Notes: a model not told the origin generated them from the letters alone. A stretch of 64,000 nt of DNA from Thalassospira alkalitolerans (GCF_002115745.1 NZ_JFKB01000001.1:124001-188000); one strand, 5' to 3'; counted from the first letter of the stretch, positions 1-9,434 are shown. A program made the numbers and translations.

Positions 1-1149
1 AAGGATTTACGCCATATCGCGTTTTCGCGGCTGACCAATTGCAAGCCAATCAGTTTTGTCACCGATGTTAAAGTCGATGATCTGGCCGTCCTGCAATATA
101 CCGGCGGCACCACAGGTCGCCCAAAAGGCGCGATGCTGACGCATGGCAACCTCAGCGCCAATGTCGACCAGTTGACCCGCTGGATGCCAGATGCCAATCC
201 GGGGCATGAAGTAACACTTTGCGTTTTGCCGTTTTTCCATGTCTTTGCCATGACGGTAGCGCTCAATACCTCGATCAACCTTGGGGCGGAGCTGGTGCTG
301 CATCCGCGCTTTGAACTTGATGCGTTGTTAAAAACGCTGGATCGAAAAAATGTCACCATCTTTCCCGGTGTTCCAACGATTTATACCGCCATCAACAATT
401 CACCCGAAACACTAAAGCACGACCTTTCATCCGTGCGGTGCTGCATTTCAGGCGGTGCGCCTTTGCCAGTTGAGGTCAAACACCGATTCGAGGAAATTAC
501 CGGCGCCAAGGTCGTTGAAGGATATGGCCTGACCGAAGCCAGCCCGGTTTGCACCTGTAATCCGGTCAAGGGCCTGAACAAGGAAGGATCGATTGGCATT
601 CCGATGCCAGGTTCCGATATTCAGATCAGATCGCTGGATCGGCCCGACCAGATCATGCCGGTGGGTGAAAAAGGCGAAGTCTGTGTCAAAGGCCCGCAAG
701 TCATGCCGGGTTATTGGCAAAACAAAGACGCGACAGATGCGACCTTTATTGATGGCTGGCTTAAAACCGGCGATGTCGGATATGCCGATGAGGACGGATA
801 TACCTTTTTGGTTGATCGTCTAAAGGACATAATCCTGTGTAGCGGTTATAATGTTTACCCACGCGCCATCGAAGAAGCGTTTTATCTGCATGACCAAATC
901 GCAGAGGTCACCGTCATCGGCCTTCCCGACCCCTATCGCGGGCAGGCACCCAAGGCATTTGTCCGGTTAAAGGATGGTGTTACCGGTGTTACCAGCGAAG
1001 ACCTTCGCGCATTTCTGGATGACAAGATTTCAAGAATCGAGATGCCGCGCGAAATCGAAATTCGTGAAGAACTTCCCAAAACCATGGTTGGCAAGCTGTC
1101 GAAGAAAGAATTAGTCGAGGAAGAACGTCTGAAACGAGAGAAAAAATAG
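1..1149 (+). CDS. Long-chain acyl-CoA ligase (AMP-forming), 5' end outside window
   Basis: The reading frame is open from base 1, so the N-terminus lies upstream of the window. It encodes the ANL-superfamily adenylation core: the P-loop-like signature LQYTGGTTGRPKGA (about bases 91-132), the A5-type motif GYGLTEASPV, and a C-terminal part with LKTGDVGYADEDGY, DRLKDIILCSGYNVYP and PKTMVGKLSKKEL, the last holding the usual catalytic lysine. The family activates fatty acids to acyl-CoA through an acyl-AMP intermediate. It is followed by a MerR regulator and a complete set of beta-oxidation genes on the same strand, so a FadD-like role feeding that pathway is the natural reading. Substrate chain length cannot be told from sequence. 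Confidence 0.93.
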   Translation, partial: KDLRHIAFSRLTNCKPISFVTDVKVDDLAVLQYTGGTTGRPKGAMLTHGNLSANVDQLTRWMPDANPGHEVTLCVLPFFHVFAMTVALNTSINLGAELVLHPRFELDALLKTLDRKNVTIFPGVPTIYTAINNSPETLKHDLSSVRCCISGGAPLPVEVKHRFEEITGAKVVEGYGLTEASPVCTCNPVKGLNKEGSIGIPMPGSDIQIRSLDRPDQIMPVGEKGEVCVKGPQVMPGYWQNKDATDATFIDGWLKTGDVGYADEDGYTFLVDRLKDIILCSGYNVYPRAIEEAFYLHDQIAEVTVIGLPDPYRGQAPKAFVRLKDGVTGVTSEDLRAFLDDKISRIEMPREIEIREELPKTMVGKLSKKELVEEERLKREKK

Positions 1150-1160
1150 CATAAAATCAA

Positions 1161-1216
1161 TACGTTAACGTCACCTCACACATAATGGAAAAAATCCATG
1201 TGACGTTAACGTAAAC
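1161..1216. promoter_or_regulatory. Two inverted ACGTTAACGT palindromes upstream of merR gene
   Basis: The sequence TACGTTAACGTCA at 1161-1173 is repeated as its exact reverse complement TGACGTTAACGTA at 1201-1213, and each copy contains the palindrome ACGTTAACGT. A further half-site TTGACGTAAA follows at 1220-1229. They lie between the ligase stop and the MerR start. MerR proteins of the LiuR type, which control acyl-CoA catabolism genes, are known to bind palindromes of this general kind, so these are likely operators for the adjacent regulator. The binding is inferred. Confidence 0.6.
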
Positions 1217-1259
1217 TAATTGACGTAAAGAGAAAAATTGATACGATAAGGGCGATCAA

Positions 1260-1664
1260 ATGACGAAACTTGACGACCGGTTTTATACCGTTCCCGAACT
1301 GGCTGAAAATCTGGGGGTCACACCGCGCACCATCCGGTTTTACGAACAAAAGGGTCTCGTAGAACCGCAACGTGCTGGCACCACCCGGGTTTACACCCGG
1401 CAGGACCGCGCAAGGATGCTGATCATTCTGCGGGGCAAGCGATTGGGGTTCACGTTGCGTGAGATTGCAGATTATCTGGATCTTTATGGCGCGGACCCAA
1501 CCCAGGCAGAGCAAATCAAGATGCTGCTGACCCGGGTCCGGGACCGGATAGACGCCTTGGAAGACCAACGCCAGGCACTGGACGTCACTTTGGATGAATT
1601 GCGTGAAATCGAACAGCAATCGATTGATGCGCTTAAAGAAAAAGAACTCGATTCGGTACCGTAA
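1260..1664 (+). CDS. MerR-family transcriptional regulator, LiuR-like
   Basis: A 134-residue protein. Residues about 8-75 form a MerR winged helix-turn-helix: YTVPELAENLGVTPRTIRFYEQKGL, followed by RVYTRQDRARMLIILRGKRLGFTLREIADYL. The C-terminal half is a predicted dimerisation coiled coil (about 80-125) and contains no cysteine cluster for metal sensing. Its position between an acyl-CoA ligase and a thiolase, with twin palindromes just upstream, resembles LiuR-type regulators that sense acyl-CoAs and control fatty-acid or branched-chain amino-acid oxidation. The family is secure; the ligand is inferred. Confidence 0.88.
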   Translation: MTKLDDRFYTVPELAENLGVTPRTIRFYEQKGLVEPQRAGTTRVYTRQDRARMLIILRGKRLGFTLREIADYLDLYGADPTQAEQIKMLLTRVRDRIDALEDQRQALDVTLDELREIEQQSIDALKEKELDSVP

Positions 1665-1709
1665 TAATTTGCGCCTGGATCGCTGACAGCTCAGGAAGGA
1701 ATACTCGCC

Positions 1710-2846
1710 ATGACCAATGCCGTAATTGCCGGATATGTCCGGTCGCCTTTTACCCCTGCACGCAAAGGGGCCCTTGCCAAGGTTCGCCCCGACGACCTTG
1801 CCGCACAGGTCGTCAAAGGTTTGGTAGAGAAAACCGGGATTGATCCCAACACGATCGAGGATCTTATTCTGGGCTGTGCCTTTCCCGAAGGCGAACAGGG
1901 ATTAAACGTCGCCCGTCTGGTGACGTTCCTGGCTGGTCTGCCACGGTCGGTTGCCGGTGTTACGGTCAATCGTTTCTGCGGGTCATCCATGCAGTCAATC
2001 CATCAGGCCGCCGGTGCCATTGCCATTGGTGCAGGGGATGCCTTTATCTGTGCCGGTGTCGAAAGCATGTCGCGTGTGCCGATGATGGGCTTTAACCCGA
2101 TGCCAAATCCGGCCCTGTATAAAGAAATGCCCGAGGCCTATATGGGCATGGGTGACACGGCTGAAAATGTTGCGGCAAAATACAGTCTGTCACGCGCCGA
2201 TCAAGAAGCATTCGCGGTTGAAAGCCACAAGAAAGCGGCGAGCGCCCAAACCGCAGGTAAATTTGTCGATGAAATCATCACGATCGAGGGTCCAGATGGC
2301 CCAATTAGCGAGGATGGCTGTATCCGTGGCGAGACCACGGTCGAAGGACTTGCCGATCTGAAACCAGCCTTTAAAGTCGATGGTGTTGTCACCGCCGGAA
2401 CGTCTTCGCCGCTAACCGATGGGGCGTCTGCGGTTCTGGTTTGCTCGGAAGAATATGCCAAAAAGCATGGTCTGACGCCGCTTGCTCGCATCAAATCGGT
2501 CGCGGTTGATGGTTGCCTGCCGGAAATCATGGGCATTGGCCCCGTCGGATCATCGAAAAAGGCATTGGCACGTGCCGGTATCACCGCATCCGATCTGAGC
2601 ATTGTTGAACTGAACGAGGCTTTCTCGTCACAGGCAATGGCCAGCATTTCCGATCTTGGTCTTGATATCAAAACCGTCAATATCGATGGTGGTGCATTGG
2701 CACTCGGTCATCCGCTGGGGGCGACAGGTGCGCGTATTGTTGGCAAGGCCGCAGCCCTTCTGAAACGTGAAGGCGGCAAATACGCCCTTGCATCACAATG
2801 CATTGGCGGGGGTCAGGGGATCGCGACCATTCTGGAGGCGATGTGA
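1710..2846 (+). CDS. fadA: Acetyl-CoA C-acyltransferase (3-ketoacyl-CoA thiolase)
   Basis: A full-length 378-residue thiolase. The nucleophilic cysteine lies in VNRFCGSSMQS (C90), and the C-terminal catalytic residues are in GGALALGHPLGATGAR (H334) and ASQCIGGGQG (C364). It performs the last step of beta-oxidation, thiolytic release of acetyl-CoA from 3-ketoacyl-CoA in the cytoplasm. The ATG is preceded by AGGAAGGA. The stop overlaps the start of the next gene (TGATG), so the two are translationally coupled, as expected for the subunits of a fatty-acid oxidation complex. Acetoacetyl-CoA thiolase activity is an alternative from sequence alone, but context favours FadA. Confidence 0.93.
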   Translation: MTNAVIAGYVRSPFTPARKGALAKVRPDDLAAQVVKGLVEKTGIDPNTIEDLILGCAFPEGEQGLNVARLVTFLAGLPRSVAGVTVNRFCGSSMQSIHQAAGAIAIGAGDAFICAGVESMSRVPMMGFNPMPNPALYKEMPEAYMGMGDTAENVAAKYSLSRADQEAFAVESHKKAASAQTAGKFVDEIITIEGPDGPISEDGCIRGETTVEGLADLKPAFKVDGVVTAGTSSPLTDGASAVLVCSEEYAKKHGLTPLARIKSVAVDGCLPEIMGIGPVGSSKKALARAGITASDLSIVELNEAFSSQAMASISDLGLDIKTVNIDGGALALGHPLGATGARIVGKAAALLKREGGKYALASQCIGGGQGIATILEAM

Positions 2847-5182
2847 TGGCCGATATGACAAAAGACATCAAACAGGTCGCCGTTATCGGCGCCGGTGTTA
2901 TGGGGGCCGGGATCGCGGCGCATATCGCCAATTCCGGCACACCCGTTTTGTTGCTTGATATCGTTCCCGAAGGTGCCAAAAACCGTAATGCGGTTGCCGA
3001 GGGTGCGGTTGCCAAAATGCTAAAAACCGATCCGGCACCCTTTATGTCCAAACGGGTTGCCAAGCTGATCACATGCGGCAATATCGAGGACAACCTTGAT
3101 CAACTGGCCACGTGCGACTGGATCATCGAAGCCGTCATTGAACGCCTTGATATCAAACAGGATTTGTATCGCAAGATCGATGAGGTTCGCGCCAAGGGAT
3201 CGGTGGTGTCGTCAAACACCTCGACCATTCCGCACGCAACCCTGATCGGTGGTATGGATGCGGGCTTTGCCCAAGATTTTATCATCACCCACTTTTTCAA
3301 TCCGCCGCGCTATATGCGGTTGCTGGAATTGGTGGCATCGGGATCGACCCGTAAGGGCGTGATTGACATGGTCGCCGATTTTGCGGATCGCAAACTTGGC
3401 AAAACCTGTGTCACCTGCCACGACAAACCGGGCTTTATTGCCAACCGCCTTGGCGTGTACTGGGTTCAAGCCGCCATGGTCGAGGCCATGGATCGCGGTC
3501 TGACCGTCGAAGAAGCCGACAGCGTTATCGGACGTCCGTTTGGTATTCCCAAAACCGGCGTCTTTGGCCTGATGGATTTGGTCGGGCTTGACCTGATGCC
3601 CCATGTTCAGGGCAGCATGGCCGGTGCCCTTGATAAATCCGATCCATTCCATGCAATTTACCGCGAAAGCCCGCTGGTCAGTAAACTGATCGCGGATGGC
3701 TATACCGGGCGCAAGGGCAAGGGTGGGTTTTACCGCCTGAACCGCGACGGCGGCCAGAAGGTTAAAGAATCGGTCAACCTTCAGACTGGCGAATTTGCCA
3801 AATCGGAAAAAGCCCGCGTTGAAAGCGTGCGCTTTGCGGGTAAAGACCCGCGCAAACTGATGGAAGCCGATGACAAGGGCGGCCTTTATGGCCGTGCCGT
3901 CATGGCCAAAACCCTTGCCTATGCCGCCTTCATCGCCGAGGAAGCCGCCCATTCAATCGTCGATGTCGATGATGCGATGAAGCTTGGCTATGCCTGGAAA
4001 ACCGGGCCGTTCGAATTAATCGACACCATCGGTGTTGATGTCCTGATTTCGATGCTGGAGGCCGATGGGATCGAAGTTCCGGCTTTGTTGAAAAAGGCGG
4101 CCGGCAAATCGTTCTACAAGGTCGAGGACGGTAGCCTGTTTTTCCTTGGCTTTGACGGTAAATACACCAAAGTCACCCGCCCGGATGGGGTTTTGCTGTT
4201 AGAAGACATCAAACGCAAATCCAAACCGGTGGTCGGCAACCGTGCTGCATCGCTTTGGGATATTGGCGACGGTGTTGCCTGTCTTGAATTCCATACCAAA
4301 ATGAACGCCATTGATGCCGAACTTTTGGGCATGGTCAAAACATCGATCCGAACGGTGAAAAAGCAGTTCAAGGCGATGGTGATCTATAACGAGGGCAGCA
4401 ATTTCTCGGCCGGGGCAAACCTTGGTCTGGCGCTGTTTGCCGCCAATATCGCCGCATGGCCGGAAATCGAAAATCTGGTTGAAACCGGTCAGGAAACTTA
4501 CAAGGCGCTGAAATATTCGCCGTTCCCGGTGGTTGGTGCCCCCAGTGGCCTTGCCTTGGGCGGGGGCTGTGAAGTTTTACTGCATTGTGATGCGGTGCAG
4601 GCCCATGGCGAGACCTATATCGGGTTGGTCGAACCCGGTGTTGGCCTGATCCCGGCCTGGGGCGGATGCAAGGAAATGATCCGTCGTTGGGCGGAAAATC
4701 CAAAATTCGTCAAGGGTCCGATGGCAGCCAGTGCCAAGGCATTTGAAATCATTTCTGTCGCCACCGTCGCCAAATCGGCAATGGAAGCCAAGGAAAACCT
4801 GTTTTTCCGTGCCGGTGACGGCATCACCATGAACCGCAATCGTTTGCTCGCCGATGCCAAGGCACGCGCGCTTTTGATGGTCGATGGATACGAAGCCCCC
4901 GAAGAATTTAGCTATCGCCTGCCGGGCGAAAGTGCGCGGGTGGCATTTGAAATGGCTGTCGATAGTTTCCACCGTCAGGGCAAGGCCACCGATTATGACC
5001 GTGTGGTTGCCGGGGAACTGGCCCGGGTTCTGGCGGGCGGCGATACCGACATCACCGAAGAACTTTCCGAAGACGACATGCTGGAAATGGAACGCGAAGG
5101 TTTCATGCGTCTGGTTCGTAACGAAGGCACCATGGCCCGGGTCGAGCATATGTTGCTGACCGGCAAGCCGTTGCGAAATTAG
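2846..5182 (+). CDS. 3-hydroxyacyl-CoA dehydrogenase / enoyl-CoA hydratase fusion (FadN-type)
   Basis: I place the start at the ATG at 2846, which overlaps the thiolase stop, giving 778 residues; an upstream in-frame start would lie inside fadA. The N-terminus is a Rossmann fold (VAVIGAGVMGAGIAAHIANSG, residues 11-31), followed by the dehydrogenase C-terminal domain with HFFNPPRYMRLLELV and KPGFIANRLG. The crotonase domain follows at roughly 460-690 (NFSAGANLGLA, GLALGGGCEVLLHCD, GLVEPGVGLIPAWGG). Dehydrogenase first and hydratase last is the order of Bacillus FadN, not of E. coli FadB/FadJ. It hydrates enoyl-CoA and oxidises 3-hydroxyacyl-CoA with NAD+. With the flanking thiolase and acyl-CoA dehydrogenase it forms a FadNAE-like set. 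Confidence 0.92.
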   Translation: MADMTKDIKQVAVIGAGVMGAGIAAHIANSGTPVLLLDIVPEGAKNRNAVAEGAVAKMLKTDPAPFMSKRVAKLITCGNIEDNLDQLATCDWIIEAVIERLDIKQDLYRKIDEVRAKGSVVSSNTSTIPHATLIGGMDAGFAQDFIITHFFNPPRYMRLLELVASGSTRKGVIDMVADFADRKLGKTCVTCHDKPGFIANRLGVYWVQAAMVEAMDRGLTVEEADSVIGRPFGIPKTGVFGLMDLVGLDLMPHVQGSMAGALDKSDPFHAIYRESPLVSKLIADGYTGRKGKGGFYRLNRDGGQKVKESVNLQTGEFAKSEKARVESVRFAGKDPRKLMEADDKGGLYGRAVMAKTLAYAAFIAEEAAHSIVDVDDAMKLGYAWKTGPFELIDTIGVDVLISMLEADGIEVPALLKKAAGKSFYKVEDGSLFFLGFDGKYTKVTRPDGVLLLEDIKRKSKPVVGNRAASLWDIGDGVACLEFHTKMNAIDAELLGMVKTSIRTVKKQFKAMVIYNEGSNFSAGANLGLALFAANIAAWPEIENLVETGQETYKALKYSPFPVVGAPSGLALGGGCEVLLHCDAVQAHGETYIGLVEPGVGLIPAWGGCKEMIRRWAENPKFVKGPMAASAKAFEIISVATVAKSAMEAKENLFFRAGDGITMNRNRLLADAKARALLMVDGYEAPEEFSYRLPGESARVAFEMAVDSFHRQGKATDYDRVVAGELARVLAGGDTDITEELSEDDMLEMEREGFMRLVRNEGTMARVEHMLLTGKPLRN

Positions 5183-5199
5183 GACGAGGAGGACAGAAA

Positions 5200-6984
5200 A
5201 TGGCACAATACAAAGCACCCCTACGCGACATGCGCTTCGTCCTTGGCGAATTGTTTGACTATAGCGATATCAATCAGATGCCCGGCTGCGAGGATTTCAC
5301 CCCCGACGTCGTCGATGCCGTTCTGGAAGAAGCCGCCAAAGTTTGCGAAGAAATCCTTTATCCCATCAACCGATCCGGTGACGAAGAAGGCTGTCATTGG
5401 GATGACGGTGTCGTTACGACACCGAAAGGTTTCAAGGAAGCCTATGATGCCTTTGCCCAAGGTGGCTGGACCGGCATCGCCTGTGACCCGGTCTATGGCG
5501 GTCAGGGCGCGCCAAAATCGATCAATGCCCTGGTCGAGGAAATGATCTGTTCGACCAACCTGTCGTTTGGGATGTATCCCGGCCTGTCATTTGGCGCCTA
5601 TGCGGCCCTGCACAGCCATGCTTCGGACGCATTGAAAGACAAGTTCCTGCCGAAAATGGTTGAAGGTACATGGGCGGGCACCATGTGCCTGACCGAACCG
5701 CATTGCGGCACGGATCTTGGCATCATTAAAACCAAGGCTGATCCCTTGGCTGACGGATCTTATTCCATTACCGGAACGAAAATATTTATCTCGGCCGGGG
5801 AACATGACCTGACGGAAAATATCATCCATCTGGTGTTGGCAAAATTGCCCGATGCCCCCAAAGGCACCAAGGGTATTTCCCTGTTTTTGGTGCCGAAATT
5901 CATGGTCGGTGACGATGGATCAATGGGCAAACGTAACGCGGTCAAATGCGGGTCCATCGAACACAAGATGGGGATCAAGGCATCCTCGACTTGTGTGATG
6001 AATTTTGATGGTGCCATCGGCTATTTGGTTGGCGAACCCCATCAAGGCATGCCCGCAATGTTCACCATGATGAACCAGGAACGCCTTTCGGTTGGCATTC
6101 AGGGACTTGGCCTTGGCGAAGCCGCCTATCAGGGGGCCGCGGCCTATGCCCGTGACCGTTTACAGGGTCGCGCCCTGACCGGGGCAAAAAGCCCGGAAAA
6201 ACCGGCAGATTCGCTTTTGGTGCATCCCGATATCCGGCGCATGCTGCTAACCGCGCGCGCCACCAACGAAGGTTGCCGTGCAATGGGCATGTGGGTAGCC
6301 CGCGCCCTTGATACCGCCAAACATCATACCGATCCTGTCAAACGCGAAGAAGCCGAAGAATTCGTTCAACTGATGACACCAATCGTCAAAGCACTGTTCA
6401 CTGATTGGGGTTTTGATAACACCAATCTTGGCGTCCAGGTCTTTGGCGGGCACGGCTACATCCGTGAATGGGGCATGGAACAATATGTTCGTGATGCCCG
6501 TATTGCCCAGATTTACGAAGGCACAAACGGCATTCAGGCACTTGACCTTGTCGGGCGCAAAATGCCGGCCAAGGCCGGGCGCAACCTGCGTCGGTTCTTC
6601 CATCCGGTGCAGGCATATATTGAAGCCAATGTATCAAAAGACGGGTTGGGCGAATTTGTCCAGCCACTGGCAAAGGCCTTTATGCGGTTGCAGCAGGCAA
6701 CAGGTGAACTGGCCCAGCGCGGGATGAAAAACCCGGACGAAGCCGGGGCCGCCGCAACCGAATTCCTGCGTTTGTTTGGTCTGGTCGCGGTTGGTTTCAT
6801 GTGGGCGCGCATGGCCGAGATCGCGCTTGCGAAAAAGGATGATGATCCGGACGGGTTCTATAAGACAAAACTGATCACGGCAAAGTTCTATATGGAACGT
6901 GTTTTGCCGCAATCAGGCGCGTTGTTCAGCGCGATAATGGCCGGATCGAAAACCATAATGGAACTTGACGAGGATCTTTTCTGA
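5200..6984 (+). CDS. Acyl-CoA dehydrogenase, large C-terminal-extension type
   Basis: A 594-residue FAD enzyme, longer than the 380-residue classical acyl-CoA dehydrogenases because of an extra C-terminal domain. Visible motifs are MCLTEPHCGTDLG (flavin/substrate loop), FGGHGYIREWGMEQYVRDARI, and IYEGTNGIQALDLVGRK with the predicted catalytic base E440. It catalyses alpha,beta-dehydrogenation of acyl-CoA and passes electrons to ETF. It starts 17 bases after the fadN-like stop behind GACGAGGAGGACAG, so it belongs to the same operon. DmdC, which oxidises methylmercaptopropionyl-CoA, belongs to the same subfamily, but the fadA/fadN context argues for fatty-acid oxidation. Confidence 0.9.
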   Translation: MAQYKAPLRDMRFVLGELFDYSDINQMPGCEDFTPDVVDAVLEEAAKVCEEILYPINRSGDEEGCHWDDGVVTTPKGFKEAYDAFAQGGWTGIACDPVYGGQGAPKSINALVEEMICSTNLSFGMYPGLSFGAYAALHSHASDALKDKFLPKMVEGTWAGTMCLTEPHCGTDLGIIKTKADPLADGSYSITGTKIFISAGEHDLTENIIHLVLAKLPDAPKGTKGISLFLVPKFMVGDDGSMGKRNAVKCGSIEHKMGIKASSTCVMNFDGAIGYLVGEPHQGMPAMFTMMNQERLSVGIQGLGLGEAAYQGAAAYARDRLQGRALTGAKSPEKPADSLLVHPDIRRMLLTARATNEGCRAMGMWVARALDTAKHHTDPVKREEAEEFVQLMTPIVKALFTDWGFDNTNLGVQVFGGHGYIREWGMEQYVRDARIAQIYEGTNGIQALDLVGRKMPAKAGRNLRRFFHPVQAYIEANVSKDGLGEFVQPLAKAFMRLQQATGELAQRGMKNPDEAGAAATEFLRLFGLVAVGFMWARMAEIALAKKDDDPDGFYKTKLITAKFYMERVLPQSGALFSAIMAGSKTIMELDEDLF

Positions 6985-7039
6985 TCATGCAACCGGGCCG
7001 CATCCCTTTGGCAGTAAACATCACGACAAGGAGCGCGCT

Positions 7040-7570
7040 GTGAACCTTATTTTCCGGCTGATCCGTGTACTGATCCTGTCCTGGTGGCGGCCCGGCCTTT
7101 CCCCGCGTGACCCGTCTGTCTTGGAGTTCCGCGCCTGGCCGCTGGATTTGGATATCAACATCCATATGACCAATTCGCGGTACTTTGCATTGATGGATCT
7201 GGGGCGAACCGAACTGATCCTGCGCAATGGGATTGCCAAACAGATGTTCAAACGCAAATGGCAACCCGTCATATCCGGATCAACCATGCGGTTTAAACGC
7301 GCAATCAAGCCGTTTCAACGTTTCACCCTGAAAACACAGGCGCTGTATTGGGATGAAAAAGGCTTTTATCTGGAACAACGTTTTACCGCCAAAGGCAAAA
7401 CATTGGCACTTGGTGTCGTAAAGGCGGTGTTTGTCGGACCAAACGGCATTGTTTCGCCCGATGAAATTTGCCGTCTGGTCGGGACCGATGAAACATCGCC
7501 AAGTATGCCCGATTGGCTTTCGGGTTGGCCCGATATGGAAAACGCCATCGAAGCACGACTTGCGGTCTAG
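7040..7570 (+). CDS. Acyl-CoA thioesterase, 4HBT_2 hotdog fold
   Basis: I start the gene at the GTG at 7040, which has AAGGAG six bases upstream; a longer in-frame reading from 6965 would overlap the preceding gene and lacks a ribosome site. The 176-residue product shows the hotdog-fold signature LDLDINIHMTNSRYFALMDLGR near residue 33 and the typical later strand SGSTMRFKRAIKPFQRFTLKT. Family members hydrolyse acyl-CoA thioesters. Lying inside the beta-oxidation operon, it may release CoA from stalled or unusual intermediates. The substrate is unknown. Confidence 0.82.
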   Translation: MNLIFRLIRVLILSWWRPGLSPRDPSVLEFRAWPLDLDINIHMTNSRYFALMDLGRTELILRNGIAKQMFKRKWQPVISGSTMRFKRAIKPFQRFTLKTQALYWDEKGFYLEQRFTAKGKTLALGVVKAVFVGPNGIVSPDEICRLVGTDETSPSMPDWLSGWPDMENAIEARLAV

Positions 7571-7613
7571 CCAAATAATAATCGGGCATCAATAGCCTGC
7601 GGGAGGATTTCAA

Positions 7614-8420
7614 ATGTCGTCAGAAGACGCGGTATTGCTAAATATCGAAAACGCGATTGCGACGGTCACGCTTAATCGCCCGGATCGCATGAATGCGCTG
7701 GATCAGGCAATGGTCGCGGGCATGCTGACCGCCCTTGACCGGATAGAGGCCGATATCGATCAGATCGGTGCCGTGATTGTTCAAGGTTCCGGCGGCACAT
7801 TTATGGCCGGAGGCGATGTGAAATTCTTTTACCAAATGTCGCAAAGCCCCGCCGAACAGGCCCGCCCCGAGATCGAAAAAATGATCGGCAAGGTCCATCA
7901 CATCATCGAACGGCTTACGGCCTTGCCACGCCCGGTGATCGCGCGCCTTGATGGGGCGGTTGCCGGCTTTGGCATCAGCCTGATGAATGCCTGCGATTTG
8001 GCCATCGCCGCCGAGGAAACCGTTTTCACCCTGGCCTATTGCCATATCGGCACATCCCCCGATGGCGGATCGACCCATTCGCTGGTGCGCCTTGTCGGCA
8101 TGAAAAAGGCCAAGGAAATCGCCTTTCTTGGCGACCGGTTTGGCGCGGATGAGGCCCAGGATTGCGGCCTGATCAACAAGGTAGTCCCCGCGGCCCAGCT
8201 TGATCAGGCGGTATCGGAACTGGCCCTTCGGCTGTCACATGGACCACGGGATGCGATTGCACGCACCAAGGCATTACTAAATGCCGCACCGGAAAACCGT
8301 CTGGCGACACAATTGGCATCCGAGGCCAAAGCCTTTGCCGATTGCGCGGTCAGTGACGATTTCCGTGAAGGCGTTACCGCCTTTGTTGAAAAACGCCGTC
8401 CGCAATTTGGCAAATCATAA
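7614..8420 (+). CDS. Enoyl-CoA hydratase/isomerase family protein
   Basis: A 268-residue crotonase-fold protein. The first oxyanion-hole segment is GGTFMAGGDVKFF (about residues 60-72) and the second is LDGAVAGFGISLMNACDLAIA. The active-site loop reads CHIGTSPDGGSTHSLVRLVG, with aspartate-glycine-glycine where hydratases often carry a second glutamate; this pattern is closer to PaaG/enoyl-CoA isomerases than to classical crotonase. It probably shifts double bonds of unsaturated acyl-CoAs. It follows the thioesterase by 43 bases behind GGGAGGA. Confidence 0.87.
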   Translation: MSSEDAVLLNIENAIATVTLNRPDRMNALDQAMVAGMLTALDRIEADIDQIGAVIVQGSGGTFMAGGDVKFFYQMSQSPAEQARPEIEKMIGKVHHIIERLTALPRPVIARLDGAVAGFGISLMNACDLAIAAEETVFTLAYCHIGTSPDGGSTHSLVRLVGMKKAKEIAFLGDRFGADEAQDCGLINKVVPAAQLDQAVSELALRLSHGPRDAIARTKALLNAAPENRLATQLASEAKAFADCAVSDDFREGVTAFVEKRRPQFGKS

Positions 8421-8444
8421 AAAGATCTTTCAGGGAAAACGACC

Positions 8445-9338
8445 ATGGCAAGTCTTGCAGGAAAAACAGTATTCATCACCGGTGCATCGCGCGGCATTGG
8501 CAAGGCGATTGCCCTGCGTGCCGCACGTGATGGCGCCAATATTGCGGTGATCGCCAAAACCGACGAGCCACATCCAAAACTGCCCGGCACCATCCATAGT
8601 GCGGCGGCCGAAATCGAAGCAGCCGGGGGCCGCGCATTGGCCCTTAAGACCGATATCCGCGAGGAAGACCAAATCGCCGAGGCCGTTGCCAAAACAATCG
8701 AGGCCTTTGGCAGGATCGATATCCTGATCAACAATGCCAGCGCGATCAATCTGACGTCAACACTGCAAACCCCGATGAAGCGGTTTGATTTGATGCATCA
8801 GGTCAATACCCGGGCAAGCTTTGCCTGTGCGCAGGCCTGCCTGCCGCATCTGATGAAATCGGATAACCCGCATATCCTGACCATGTCACCACCACCGAAC
8901 CTGTCGGCGCAATGGTTTGCCAATCACACGGCCTATACGATTTCAAAATACGGTATGAGCCTTGTCACCCTTGGCCTTGCAGCCGAATTTGCCGATGAAG
9001 GTGTTGCCGTCAATTCCCTGTGGCCGGTCACAGTAATTGAAACCGCCGCTCTTAACATGATCCCGGGCCTTGAACAGGGCCGGGCGCGCAGGCCAGACAT
9101 CATTTCCGATGCCGCACATGCCATTCTGACATCGCCCGCGCGTGCGGTCACCGGTGGTTTCTTTACCGATGAAAGTGTGCTTGAGGCCATCGGGATCACT
9201 GATTTTGAACAATACAATCTGACACCGGGCAAATCGCCCTATCCGGACTTCTTCCTTGAACCAGACCGGAACGGCAAAAACGACCCGCAGGTCGTCAGAT
9301 TGCTTGAAAAACTGGCCGCTGCCCACAAAGCCGCCTGA
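8445..9338 (+). CDS. Short-chain dehydrogenase/reductase, HSDL2-like
   Basis: A 297-residue SDR. The cofactor site is VFITGASRGIGKAIA (residues 9-23), followed by NNASAIN and the catalytic pair YTISKYGM (Tyr-x-x-x-Lys); the preceding segment TMSPPPNLS supplies the active-site serine region. The insert after the first strand (KTDEPHPKLPGTIHSAAAEI) is characteristic of the hydroxysteroid-dehydrogenase-like-2 group, whose members sit with fatty-acid oxidation genes. It is the last gene of the operon, 24 bases after the isomerase, and precedes a clear terminator. The exact substrate is unknown. Confidence 0.88.
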   Translation: MASLAGKTVFITGASRGIGKAIALRAARDGANIAVIAKTDEPHPKLPGTIHSAAAEIEAAGGRALALKTDIREEDQIAEAVAKTIEAFGRIDILINNASAINLTSTLQTPMKRFDLMHQVNTRASFACAQACLPHLMKSDNPHILTMSPPPNLSAQWFANHTAYTISKYGMSLVTLGLAAEFADEGVAVNSLWPVTVIETAALNMIPGLEQGRARRPDIISDAAHAILTSPARAVTGGFFTDESVLEAIGITDFEQYNLTPGKSPYPDFFLEPDRNGKNDPQVVRLLEKLAAAHKAA

Positions 9339-9383
9339 ACTATTTTTTCGTCAACGTTGGGGAGTGTGTGCCCTGACGTCACC

Positions 9384-9416
9384 GGGACCTGAATTCACAT
9401 TGTGAAATTGGGTCCC
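9384..9416. repeat. 33-base hairpin after the beta-oxidation operon
   Basis: GGGACC at 9384-9389 pairs with GGTCCC at 9411-9416, and inside it AATTCACA pairs with TGTGAAATT, leaving a tiny loop. No T tract follows, so it looks more like an RNA-stabilising hairpin or a protein-binding palindrome than a terminator. A proper terminator lies 20 bases further on. Confidence 0.45.
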
Positions 9417-9434
9417 ACTCGCCCGCTGAACTCG

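Noticed and set aside
3212-3952. 246-codon open frame on the minus strand
   Set aside because: Antisense to the FadN-type fusion gene, whose Rossmann and dehydrogenase motifs are plain.
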